Positions 54,301 through 64,000 of a stretch of 64,000 bases of DNA are shown here, one piece after another. The stretch is from assembly GCF_050947875.1 (NCBI RefSeq), contig NC_134572.1:155703105-155767104 (forward strand), in the 5' to 3' direction. The translations under genes were made by a program, and so were the position numbers. The notes under the pieces were generated by a model that was given only the letters and a program-made list of their open reading frames with translations, was not told where the DNA came from and did no database searches. Each line of letters begins with the position of its first letter. Positions within the stretch are counted from its first letter, which is position 1. This stretch comes from Dermacentor variabilis (Eukaryota > Arthropoda > Arachnida > Ixodida > Ixodidae).

Positions 54301-54503
54301 TGCCAAGTTGTTCATATCAAACAGTTTTCTCCGCTAGTTAGCTCACTGGGTTGTCCATCGTCGAATAGACAGCGGATCGGACTGTCGTTTAAAGGGAACA
54401 GGGCCCGACGCGAAAGGTCGGACACACTTGGGTCCCTGGGTATGTGCGAGCAGGTGTGTACCGCTCTTCAATGAACCTCTTTGACTGCAACATGAGTGAC
54501 GAA

Positions 54504-54615
54504 TCCATAAATACTTTGTTGAGCGCAATACAGCGGAGCCTAGAAAGGCGACTAGACAAGGCGCTTTGTCTCCGTCTTGTGTCCGTTGTATTGCGCTAAA
54601 CAAAGTATTTATGGA
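54504..54615. repeat. Perfect-looking hairpin with 34-bp arms
   Basis: Arm 54504-54537 and arm 54582-54615 are reverse complements at 32 of 34 positions. Arm 1 starts TCCATAAATACTTTG. The 44-bp loop holds a smaller near-palindrome, GACAAGGCGCTTTGTC. The DNA after arm 2 (CACCAACTAGCCCGCC) resembles the end of the Penelope-like element at about 62490-62510, so this may be a terminal piece of such an element. Confidence 0.7.
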
Positions 54616-54619
54616 TCCG

Positions 54620-55355
54620 CACCAACTAGCCCGCCAACGCATTGTGTTGAGTGACGAAGTAATTGCTACTTGGAATGTGCAGCCGTATAGTGATAAAGGT
54701 ATCTCTCAAATTTCTTTGATACTCGGTGGAATCGAACCCAGGTCACAAGGAGAGCAGCACGACGCTTTACTAGAGTGCACCACGAACGCAGAGTGTATGC
54801 GCTGCTATTCAGTGAACGTCTCCCGAACATGGGTCATTCAGTATGTGCCGGTGTGTGCACGGCAAACCAGGAAACAATTCTCAGCGTTCGCGGGAACCGG
54901 CGCCGCACGCTCATTGCCTCGGTCGCCACGCGTTGAATTCTTGCAAGTGGAACTAAATAGGACGGATCCGTTACAGGCTTCTATGACGGTACAAGGCCGA
55001 TAGAGAAGTCCTCAGTAAGTGATAAGTAACTCAGAATGAGTTCACACTGAATAGTTGTTCACAACATGGAGATGTTCACACACTAGATGTTGGGCACTTG
55101 AGTACCGCACTTTAAATACAACAAATACAAATGCTACATGAAAACGTAATTAAGGGTGCCTCTCAATAGTAACAATGCGAGCAATAGCTTTTGTATGACT
55201 ATTAGTCTTGTGATATTTTTGATTGCGCAGAAAATTTTAGTAGGGCGCGCAGCGTTGTTCTTAAGTTTTTCTGTTGGCGATGGAGCTAAAATTTACCCAA
55301 GGATTGCGGCCGTCTATGCAAGCCGTGTAGTTTTTCCAAAAAGTCCTTGCGGGGA
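54620..55355. other. Unassigned DNA
   Basis: No gene is supported. The frame 54566-55003 (145 codons) begins inside the hairpin and shows no domain. Confidence 0.45.
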
Positions 55356-55360
55356 GCATG

Positions 55361-57800
55361 TTAAATTTTACACCACAGAACTGTTATTTTTGTGATCCTA
55401 AACGGAATGCCTTTAGTATAGGCAGTGCCTTTCCGAAGCCTAAGAGCTGTTGTTTCAACAGATCGACTAAATTGAAGTGGAATAATGAACTCTACTCCAG
55501 GATCTACATTATATAATTGTGAGTTCTGTGCATCATTTATGAACCAACTCACCACCAGAGTAATTAGTGATAATTCATTCTCTCGATGTTTTGCACGTGC
55601 CTTGTAATCAGCTGATGTATTTGCTATGAATTCACAGCGAGTTGGAATCCACTGGAAGCTTATGTCACGTTGTAAGTATTCCGCTATGGCGTGTGTCTTC
55701 TGTCCTTCGTATGTCAATGTGCAGTTTGCTTTTCTTAGGGCCTAACAATGAAACCCTCCTTACCTCAGTAAAGAAGCCTTCTTTGCGGTGTGGCCACCTT
55801 ATGTCACTCCGAAAGCATCCTTACTGAGGGACCCTCAGTGAAGGTTTCCTTGGTGCTTTCTCGGGGTAAGGTAGCTCCGAAGTTACCTTCAGGCGTCCTT
55901 ATGCCGCTTCTGGCCCTGAGCGGCCGCTTCACCTCACTGCTTAGCGAACTGACATTCGGTTCCGCACTCTCGCTGTCGCCCGCCAGCGGAAAAGCGCGAT
56001 CACTGCACGCGATCGCTGCACTTTCGGCATGAGTGGCGTTCCTAGGCGTTGCAAGGCGCTGCCCAAAGCCGGAGTGACAGCGTTGCTGGAGCCCAGTAGG
56101 TTTTGCGCTAAAATGTGGTACTTCTTTACGTTTAGTAAACAAACGTAGAAGAAAGCGTGCACGCGTCTCTATATTAGCACTTAACTCTAAATATTATGTG
56201 ACGATTCAGTACCTCCCCATTAAATAATGTTGTTCGCGTAAAGCTTTTAAGAGATCCTCTTGAACCCAGGCATGCGGTCACGGTTCCTTACGTGAGGACG
56301 GGCGAAGGGAGCATTCAGAGTAGGCTTGCTTCCTCCATAGGTACTTCGCTGTAAAGAGGCCTCACATGTGGTTACGAAGCGATGCAACCAAACAAACGCT
56401 TCATTGTTTGAGCCTTAAGCTTTCGCTTGAGCTCAGCAATGAGGTTTGTGAATCACTCAGAATCACCCAGCGAAGTGGTTTTGGCAGCTGACACATGTAA
56501 CGTAAAGCAGAAAAGGCTGTGCAATGTTTTGCCCTCGTGGACGTTGCTAATTTACAAAGCTTACAAGCTCTTTCCTCGAGGTATGCAGACATATAAAACG
56601 CAGATGTAGAGGTTTGTTTCCAGCATGATTCATTTGTATACACGTGAATGCGAGCTACGCACCTAGTGTATAGATGTGATAAATTAACCGCTTCATCGTA
56701 ACTCCGGGCATATCATATTTGCGACCTACTCCAGTAATAGAAGTCACTATTTCTGTAATGTCTAGTCGCCATTGGCGATGAGTTGTGCAAGTAGGCCAGC
56801 ATTCGTAAGCACACAGTAAGTTTTTGCAGCACCGCATATCTTCAGGTATTGTGCATCGGTTCTATCCTGCTGGTCTTAGTATAATGGATGAATTGCGTGT
56901 TGTGCTGGAAAACGAGAAGAATGACAAGTTTTAGTAAATAATATTGCATGAAAAGTTGGTTAGCGGTACTCAAAATTTACCATAGCACTGGCAGGTGCAC
57001 GCGGAACACCAACACATATGCGAAGGCTTCTGGCTAGCAATCTTTTACCTATTTCCTCTAGATTACACGATATTCCATGTAACACTGCAGCAGAATATGC
57101 TATTTTCTTGTCTAATCATCGCCGAGTGAATGCGTAATAAGGAAGACGTTGAACTACCACTCCACCTCACTCTAGCAAATCGACAAAGAATATTGATTAG
57201 GGAGCTGACTTTCTCCTCTTATGCTTTATTTGGGGAGTCCATGATAACAGTCTTTCTATGATAATTTTGTCGCACAAGTTGCGAACGCTGAGAGTCTAGC
57301 ACGAGCTGGAAACTCTTCAGGTAATTCTTTGGAAAACAAAGAACAGCTGTTTTATCGTGCGTAATAATCATACCTCAGCTTCTAAAAAATCAAGAAATAT
57401 TGTTAGGCCAGTTTGTAGCTTTTGCTGAACCTCTTGAGTACTTGAGTGGGGGCCCATATGCAGAAGTCGTCTGCAGATAGCGAATAATTTAAGGTAGCAG
57501 GCAGGATACGGCGTAATTCAGCTATACACAGTTAAACAGCCAGAGACTACTACCTTGCGGAACGCATTGATTCGCTTTATGTTCATTGCTTTTGCGATCA
57601 GCAGCTTCAATCAAAATTTTCCTGTCCCTTGAGAAATCCGCAAGACATCTCAGCGTTCGGCCTACTATGCCAAACTGAATTAACCCATGTATACGCGAGT
57701 GTGGCTGGCTGCGTCAAATGAAAGCGGTATGTTTAGAAACACTCGAATGATGTTTCTTCCATAGCTCCTCTCATGATCTACGTGTTACAAAATCTAAAAT
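55361..57800 (-). mobile_element. I-like LINE with RNase H, interrupted
   Basis: Minus strand. RT: near 57500 the palm reads YSLSADDFCIWAP, where the first residue of YADD is Ser but both aspartates remain. Lower frames near 56840-56655 cover the RT/RNase H linker. RNase H: 56643-56401 with LRWVILSDSQTSLL, then after an insertion 55717-55361 with SFQWIPTRCEFIANTSADYKA, and a C-terminal FRITKI-type end. RNase H after RT identifies the I/LOA-type group. About 650 bp of foreign DNA (55740-56395) interrupts RNase H. Confidence 0.78.
55740..56395. mobile_element. Unclassified insertion in the LINE RNase H
   Basis: About 650 bp between two halves of one RNase H domain. It holds GC-rich DNA with a repeated CTCAGT/ACTGAGG motif (CTCAGTAAAGAAG, TACTGAGGGACCCTCAGTGA). 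Frames on both strands (55804-56142 minus, 55790-56032 plus) have no motif. Ends and target duplication could not be fixed by eye. Confidence 0.5.
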
Positions 57801-57929
57801 AGCATCTATGGCACACCGGCGTCTGGGGAAGGCTGCTTCTCGCGAAACTAAGCAATGCAGTCCCCGGAGATGAGGCTGCATTGAAGAATGGGACTGCGAA
57901 ACCTCTGCTGCCCCTGCTGCTCGACCGAA

Positions 57930-58548
57930 CCTTGTTCAAATTTATGTTGATGACGTAACATTTTACGGCCTCATTTATACTGGCGCTCAGTTGTCGTTTA
58001 TGCGATCAAATCTCCGTTGCCGTCTCCGTAAAGTCCTGACACCTGCCAAGTCTCCTGCCGTCCGAGTAGCTAATGGCCTTACAACAGCCGTCACGAGAAT
58101 GTGCGCCGCCCGTATACCCATTGCCGGCCGTCCAGTGTTCACTGTACTGACTGAGTGTCCCCACGAAGTGTTATTTGGACTCGAATTTCTGACTGCCCAT
58201 TCAGCACTCATTGACTGTGCAACCAGCACCCTTCGCCTTGAACTGCCCCATTACTTTGCCGACCCGACCGACGACCGCAAGTCCCGACTTCGTTCTACTG
58301 AATTTGTTCGACTGCAACCTAATACTGCGACTTACGTTCTCTTGTCGCCTTCTCCACCACTTCGAAATGGTTCTTACGTGATGTCCTCACTTTGCGACGT
58401 CCTCTTGGCGCATCAAATGGCACTACCAAGCTCAAATACAACTCTTGTCAACAATCAGGCGTGGCTTCCCCTTCTAAATTTTGGTTCGTGTCTGCAAGTG
58501 CGTCCTAAGCGTGTACCTGTCCCTGTGCTGTCCCCTTTGGAAGACTGA
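57930..58548 (+). pseudogene. Gypsy E protease
   Basis: The active-site region reads FYGLIYTGAQLSFM, so Tyr stands where the catalytic Asp is expected while Thr-Gly is kept. EVLFGLEFLTAHSALIDCA near 58175 is the closing segment. The frame 57991-58548 (185 codons) is otherwise open and includes the linker with YVMSSLCDVLLAHQM. The same Asp-to-Tyr change occurs in gypsy B. Confidence 0.83.
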
Positions 58549-58559
58549 AGTAGCTGTTC

Positions 58560-59480
58560 TTACGCCCGAAGCACTATTCGACACTGCTGCAGCTTCTGCC
58601 CCTTCTACTTCACGCAAAGACAAGTTTACACCAATGATGGCTACTGATTTACGACCTGCTTACGCCGACGGCCTTCTCCACATTCTGATGTCATATGAAG
58701 ATATTTTTTATTTTGGCGATCGCACGCTTGGTCAAACCCGTCTCGTCACCCATCCAATCCATACTGTTGATGCTGCTCCTATAAACCGGCGGCCCTACCG
58801 TGTGTCTGCGGCTGAACGCCAGGTGATCCAAACGGATGTGGACAAAATGCTCTCCAAAAATATTACCGAGCGTTCCGGCAGTCCGTAGGCGTCACCTGTC
58901 ATTTTGGTTAAAAATACGGGCAATACCTTGATATTTTGCATCGATTGCAATCACCTCAATAAGATTATCAAAAGGACGTGTATTCATTTTCGCATATTGC
59001 TGACGCGCTGAACTGCTTACATGGTAACAGTTATTTTTCGTCGACCGATTTCCACTCTGGCTACTCACAAATCGCAGTGGATGAACGAGATTGCAAAAAG
59101 ACCGCCTTCGTCGTCCCAGATGGTCTTTACTAATTTATAGTGATACCTTTCGGACTGCGTTGTGGCACTGCTACCTTAGAGCGCATGATTGACTCTCTTC
59201 TGCGTGGATTAAAATGAACCACATGCCTGTGCTACATTGATGACGTCATTGTTTTTTCACCGACGTTTGAGAGTCACCTCCACCGACTCAGGTTTGTCTT
59301 TGCTGTTTTTCAACGAGCTCGCCTACAACCCAATTCTGCCAAATGCCATTTCGGCCACCGCCATATACGAGTACTTGGTCACTTGGTTGACGCTGCTCGC
59401 TTCCAGCCTGATCCTGATCAAGTTCATGCCGTTGCTGAGTTTCCACTTCAGCGTTCTTCTACCGATGTCCGATGTTTATT
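58560..59480 (+). pseudogene. Gypsy E reverse transcriptase
   Basis: The N-terminal part is in 58481-58888, with PYRVSAAERQVIQ. Then stops near 58886, 59130 and 59217. The palm is readable as CYIDDVIVFSPTFESHLHRL near 59230, so YIDD is intact. The Trp just before the palm is TGA, as in gypsy A. The thumb starts in 59383-59787. Confidence 0.84.
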
Positions 59481-59489
59481 AGGGCTGTG

Positions 59490-60128
59490 TTCCTATTTAC
59501 GGCAATCTATCCAGAACGTTGCCGAAATCACTCGTCCTATCACAGACCTCCTCAAAAAGGGCACCGCTTTATTTTGGGGAGCCGACCAGGCTGCAGCATT
59601 TTCAAAGCATATCAGTCGCCTTTTCAATCCATCCGTGTTGGCCCATTTTGATCCGCATGCCTACAAAGAAGTTCGCACTGATTCCAGCGGCCATGGCATT
59701 CGCGCTATCTTGTCCCAACGACAGCGGAACACCGATCGCGTGATCCTGTATACTAGACGTCTTCTTTCAGCCCCAGAGCGGAAATAGTCCATAACAGAAC
59801 GCCAATGTTTGGCCCTTGTTTGGTCCATTGTCAACTTCTGCCCTTACCTGTTCGGTCGGTATTTCCCCTTCGTCACAGATCATCCTACCTTGTGTTGGCT
59901 GTCTTCGCTCAGAGACTCGACAGGCTGTCTTGGCCGCCGGGCTTTACGCCTGCAAGAGTACACCTTCCCCACGTCCTACAAATCTGGGCGGCCACATAAG
60001 GATGCCGACTGCCTCTCCCGCTATTCTGTCGACCCTCTCAATGGCACCGAAAGTGATACAGAGACCTGCGTTTTGTTGATCTCTGACTTCTCACGCATCG
60101 CTGACGAGCAGCGTCGTTACCCATATTA
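59490..60128 (+). pseudogene. Gypsy E RNase H
   Basis: TDSSGHGIRAIL (Asp) near 59680, ERQCLALVW (Glu) near 59800 after a TAG, and VTDHPTLCW (Asp) near 59880, then KDADCLSRY. Frames 59383-59787 and 59809-60129 carry it. Only one stop, at 59787, breaks an otherwise complete domain. Confidence 0.84.
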
Positions 60129-60129
60129 G

Positions 60130-60990
60130 CGATCCATCATCAAACGCATTACCTCAGAGCAACAGCACGGTTCCCTCCGTATGTTTGTTCTCCAGGACGG
60201 GACCTTGAAACGACGCAATATGAATCCACATGGTGTTGAACTGCTTCTCGTCGTTCCCCACGATCTACGCTCGACAATTCGTTCGCAGTTGCACCATGTG
60301 GCACCGCTGGTCATTTGGGCGTTTCCCGTACGTACGACCCTGGCGCGCAGACGATTTTTCTGGCCTTGTCTGTATCGCCCTGTTGAAAGCTACGTCACTG
60401 CCTGCGAACTTTGCCAACGCCGCAAGAAGCCTTCATTGTCTTCGTTGGGCCCCTCCAGCCTATAGATATGTCACGTGAACTATTTTACAGCGTCGGCCTG
60501 GACCTCCTTGGCGAAATTCCAATTTCATCCTCGGGCAACAAGTGGGTGGCCATTGCGATGGACTATACAGCACGTTAGACGATAACGCGGGCCCTCCCTA
60601 CGAGCTGCGCAACTGATGTGGCTGATTTTCTCGTTCACGAAGTGATCCTACATCATGTTGCCCCACGTCAGCTACTCACTGATAGAGGCCACTGTTTTCT
60701 TTCTAAGGTTTTCGACGACCTCCTTAGCTCTTGCTCCACGTCCCACAAGTTCAGGGCGGCTTGCCACGCACAGACTAACGGACTTACCGAGCGTCTCAAC
60801 AGTACACTAAAGGACATGCTCTCCATGTATGTGTCTGAAGATCACCGGTATTGGAACTGCAACGTACCCTTCATGACGTTTGCATACAATTCGTCGTGTC
60901 ACGATATTACTGGTTATTCTCCCCTCTATCTTCTATATGGCCGTGACGCACTCCTGCCTCTTGACTCGCTGCTCCCTTGTAGGCAGCACT
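60130..60990 (+). pseudogene. Gypsy E integrase, zinc domain and core
   Basis: The zinc domain is in 60181-60465, with VTACELCQRRKK. The core starts in broken frame near 60480 (SSGNKWVAIAMDYTAR, then TAG) and continues in 60618-61004 with LLTDRGHCFLSKVF and TNGLTERLN, D and E spaced by 35 residues. The C-terminal domain resumes beyond the Penelope-like element. Confidence 0.86.
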
Positions 60991-62515
60991 GTTACCCTTT
61001 GTAGTGGCCAACTGTAACGCGGGAATAAACGCCTTCTGAGCAGATGTGAAGGACCTGTATTCTTTGCAGCAAAATGAATTGTTAAGTTGTGTTCAATCAT
61101 GTATAGATAAATTTGGGGCTGTAAGATTTAGTACGAAAGCGGGCACAACCGTTCAATATTTTTAGAACTTTTAAATGTGTACAAGAAATCAATGTTTGTG
61201 CACAGAAATGACATTCCGTTCCTTAAAAAACAAGGAGTCTGTATAGGATCCTGCTTAGCGCCTGCTTTAAGCAATGTGTACTTAGCTAAGCTAGACATAG
61301 ACCTATATTCACGCGTCAATGATACAAAAGTTTTCTAAATATTTGGATTCCTTGATGATTTTTGGTCTTTGTCAATGTTAAGGCTAGACATCTTTGACAC
61401 AGAAGGTTCAGCTGTTAGTAATATTATACGCGAGTGCATTTGTCCACTGGAAGTTACGTTCGAAGTGCCCATAGAACAAAAGGTCAAGTTTCTTGCTGTT
61501 AAATTTACCTTCGGCGATGATCTAACTTACCGGCACTACACACCAAAGACAAATAAACCGCTGTTGTCGTATTATTCAGCCCATTTTAAACTGGTAAAAA
61601 GAGGTATTGTGAAAATGTGTTTTACTGACCTACTTACTAAATCATGCCATCATTGCACTGACGAAGCGTTCCCACAACAGGCCAGGCGGCTACATGAAGC
61701 AGGTTATCCTAGTAATGTTCTGGCATCAGTTGCAGAGGCAATATTTAGGCAAGTGCAGCAATCTGGGACTTTTGAACTTGCGGAAGGAAATAGTAAACGT
61801 GAAAAAAAATACCTACAGCTATACCTTGTATCCACCATGTGTCGCACAACCTAAACAAAATCGCCTACCGAGGTAACACTGATGTGGTTTTTTCTGCATC
61901 TCATAAACTAATCAGTTTGTGCAGCACAACGACCAAAAAAGAAAGTGCTCCTAGCTGCCAAGTTAAACACAGGAAGAAGTTTAGAGATTGTAACACATGA
62001 CCTATATACCCTATACCATTATTATGGGTGAAGTATTACGTCGGACAGTCGAGCAGGTGCACTAATGATGGACTGCGCTAACACAAAAATAAAGTCGACA
62101 AAGTTGTATCAGATGGGTTTCTCTTCCTTCCTTTTAAACAACCTAAGTGCTCGCCTCTCTTCGAATCAACAACCATTACTGGTAGATATAAGTCCGAACT
62201 CACTAAACTTATAATAGAAGGGAAGCATATTGATGCCCCGAATCCCTGTATCAGCAAACCGTGATTGGCCCTCTTTGAAAAAGCACCGAATTTATTGCGC
62301 ATGGCTTAACATATCACTTACAAAAATGATTCGCTCTAATTGTTTTTCTGTTCACGTGACTGGCTGTGTGTATAGGTACGACCTGGTTTTCTAGAATAAA
62401 CATTGTTGGAAGTTAGCGTTGTGTGTGTCCATGTGTGTCTTCTTTTGTCCCGACTTGCAATCGCGCTACCGTACACCCCATCAAGATGCATTACTATCAA
62501 GCCCACATTGCAACC
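60991..62515 (+). mobile_element. Penelope-like element, 5'-truncated
   Basis: Inserted in gypsy E integrase between DSLLP and an NTTTFYAHDAIVRA segment. RT part: GSCLAPALSNVYLAKLDIDL near 61245 and an FGFLDDFW box near 61345, then frame 61369-61854 with KFLAVKFTFGDDLTYRHYTP and NKPLLSYYSAHFKLVKRGI. After frame breaks, a GIY-YIG endonuclease-like stretch KYYVGQSSRCTNDGLR near 62030. 3' tail: AATAAACATTGTTGG and GTGTGTGTCC words near 62395-62440. RT followed by a GIY-YIG nuclease is specific to Penelope-like elements. Inactive. Confidence 0.85.
61369..61854 (+). pseudogene. Penelope-like reverse transcriptase, C-terminal part
   Basis: 161-codon frame following the catalytic FLDDFW box, which lies just upstream in another frame. 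It covers the region between the RT palm and the nuclease, with LLTKSCHHCTDEAFPQQARRL. The GIY-YIG domain is beyond a frameshift at about 61850. In the live family the nuclease nicks the target and the RT copies the RNA there. Confidence 0.82.
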
Positions 62516-62522
62516 CTCGTGT

Positions 62523-62897
62523 CCCTTCGATGCCAACACTACCACATTCTATGCTCACGACGCCATTGTTCGCGCGGCCACAGGACATCGCACTCCCCGT
62601 GACCGTCTTCTGGCGTCTCAGACAATCCAAAAGCGCCGTTACGACAGTCACCGTCGGGACGTTCATTTCAGCCCTGGGTCACTTGTTCTGCTTTCGATGC
62701 CCTCCCGTCGCGTCTGCCTTTGTGAAAAACTGCTGCTGCAATACGTCGGGCCATACCGAGTTCTTGGCCAAGTCACCGGCCTGACATATGAAATATCACC
62801 TGTGACTTGGACGTCTTCTACCCCAGCAAGAACTGATATCGTGCACCCCGTTTCGCGACTAAAGCCCTATAACTCACACACTGATTCGACAACCTAG
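62523..62897 (+). pseudogene. Gypsy E integrase C-terminal domain
   Basis: Frame 62403-62897; only the part from about 62523 belongs to gypsy. It has QKRRYDSHRRDVHFSPGSLV, then LLLQYVGPYRVLGQVTGLTY with the GPY element, and DIVHPVSRLKPY. It ends at TAG, close to the purine tract. Confidence 0.85.
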
Positions 62898-62932
62898 GAA
62901 GCATCGAGGCGATGCTTGTGCCAGCGGGGGTT

Positions 62933-63108
62933 AACATCACGTACGGGTTTGTGCCGCTGTGGACAAAAGGACGTTGCGAGGTGAAGAGGGCGTTGAAGTG
63001 CATCGAAGATTGCTACATGGTGTTACCCTTGCAACTGAGCTACAATCTTGTACTGTAGATCTTGTAAATACATATGTTTCCCCCCCCCCCGTGACAATAT
63101 ATATAAAG
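62933..63108 (+). repeat. Probable 3' LTR of gypsy E
   Basis: Starts after GCGGGGG (purine tract) and ends near the C run and GTGACA at about 63095-63108. No 5' partner is present to compare, so the ends are a guess from position and the terminal TGACA-like word. Confidence 0.35.
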
Positions 63109-63234
63109 AGAGAGTGATATATAGATATATAACGGTTATTGCCTCCAATCAAGACTCACACCCAAGAGAGAGTTTTTTTCAGAGAGAGAGAGAGAGAGAG
63201 ACAAAAGGAGAGGAAATAAAGGAAGGTTAGCCTG
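63109..63234. repeat. AT- and GA-rich simple sequence
   Basis: ATATATAAAGAGAG near 63108-63122 and an AG run at about 63180-63201. Confidence 0.8.
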
Positions 63235-63700
63235 TAGAAGTACCGGATGGCTATCCTGGGCTGGGGAAAGGGAGCAAAAAGGTGATAAATATTTACACAA
63301 TAACGCGATGCCACGCGCTACAGTCCTCAAATATGGTCGCTCAACTCATAAGGCCTTAAAAGCTTGAGCAGACCCCTTGAGGTCTTGAACGTCGAAACCT
63401 ATCTAGACCAGACTCCAAGAACATTTCTTCTGTAACGGACGATCGCACACTTTTGCGAGCGCAGTCGCTAGCACTTTTCGTGACGCATTGTTACTGGGTC
63501 TGTCAAAGAGGATGTACTTGATCGCCTCCTTACAGCCGCAGCTGTCGCAAGCAGGTCAGTCTTTATTGCAATGCGGAAGGAATAGGAGTTCTTGATTACG
63601 ACACCGAGCCAAAGGCGGCACAGAAGTGTTGTGCAGACAAGTCGTATGAAACAGTACACAAAAAAGCAATAGTAAATGAACATTGAGCAGCATACCAATG
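63235..63700 (-). mobile_element. I-like LINE 3' end
   Basis: Minus strand. In frame 63698-63468, LLCRLWLGVVIKNSYSFRIA is followed, with a frame break, by a CDSCGCKEAI-like zinc segment at about 63550 and a degenerate LATALAK stretch. These match the C-terminal part of the same kind of LINE as at 55361-57800. About 250 bp of 3' UTR follow downwards. The 5' edge near 63700 is uncertain. Confidence 0.68.
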
Positions 63701-64000
63701 ACAGATGTTTACAATAAAGGTTTAAAACACCATAATGAGCTTTGCACTTCTCATGTTCTTGTTACCTAGTGAAATGGTGCCACCCACGCTTTGGGATCGA
63801 CCATGAATGTGGCGGTGAAAAGCTGTTACCATTTCTTTTGAACAAGTTTGGTTGACATCTTGCAAATTGGTTTTAAAGTGTCTAGTGTTACAGATATGAA
63901 TGAATCATGTTAGCATATTATATAATAATGAGAATTCTAGCATGGAATTCTTTTTGACTCAGGCAGAGAGGGGTGCCAAAACTTTTCACTGATGATGTCG
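63701..64000. other. Unassigned DNA
   Basis: Nothing recognisable. Confidence 0.5.

Larger units (their letters stand above)
57815..63108 (+). mobile_element. Ty3/gypsy element E, interrupted by a Penelope-like element
   Basis: Plus strand, lacking a 5' LTR and most of gag. Protease, RT, RNase H and integrase follow in order, integrase split by the Penelope-like insertion, then a probable 3' LTR. Related to gypsy A (integrase core, FSPGSLVLL segment) but clearly diverged. Frames between breaks are fairly long (185, 134, 128 and 164 codons). No env-like frame. Confidence 0.87.

Noticed and set aside
30730..63108. Endogenous virus with envelope
   Set aside because: None of the gypsy elements has a frame after integrase that looks like a membrane glycoprotein, so all are treated as LTR retrotransposons.

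Overview
This window looks like intergenic DNA from an arthropod with a large, repeat-rich genome, most likely a hard tick (Ixodidae, probably metastriate). The pointers are RTE-type LINEs, CR1-like LINEs, an I-like LINE with a C-terminal RNase H, a Penelope-like element, several lineages of Ty3/gypsy retrotransposons, and tRNA-derived SINEs whose 3' bodies recall the tick Ruka type (that comparison is from memory). I find no host protein-coding gene, rRNA gene or genuine tRNA gene that I can support. Nearly all coding signal is retroelement polymerase, and nearly all of it is broken. The one long open frame is a CR1-like reverse transcriptase at 23165-24979.

Layout. Bases 610-15862 form a large imperfect palindrome. 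Each arm holds the same nest: a Ty3/gypsy element on the outside, with an RTE LINE lodged in its 5' LTR and a SINE between LTR and primer-binding site. The left arm is on the minus strand (610-9016) and the right on the plus strand (about 10190-15862, missing about 2.7 kb). Next come a second gypsy remnant (15866-17000), an RTE fragment (17100-18285) and unassigned DNA with one SINE (20171-20407).

From about 21040 to 27740 lie two inverted copies of an unclassified repeat, here called repeat X. A 119-bp LINE tail and the CR1-like LINE have inserted into copy 1. A third copy is at 43800-46800. After another RTE fragment and a long AC/TA microsatellite (29201-29322) there is a nearly full-length gypsy element with both LTRs (30730-36694), itself interrupted by an I-like LINE tail with a target duplication. 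A CR1-like LINE on the minus strand (37197-41740) is split by a Mag-like gypsy element (38831-41056). Then come a TTAA-flanked MITE (42393-42905) and a decamer-phased array (43540-43735).

The last third holds a gypsy remnant split by a convergent pair of RTE elements with tRNA-like 5' heads (48185-53460), an I-like LINE (55361-57800), and a gypsy element (57815-63108) interrupted by a Penelope-like element (about 60990-62515), then another LINE tail. These parts do not act as a pathway. The interest lies in nesting order, inverted duplication, and LINE 5' ends carrying a pol III-like tRNA head.
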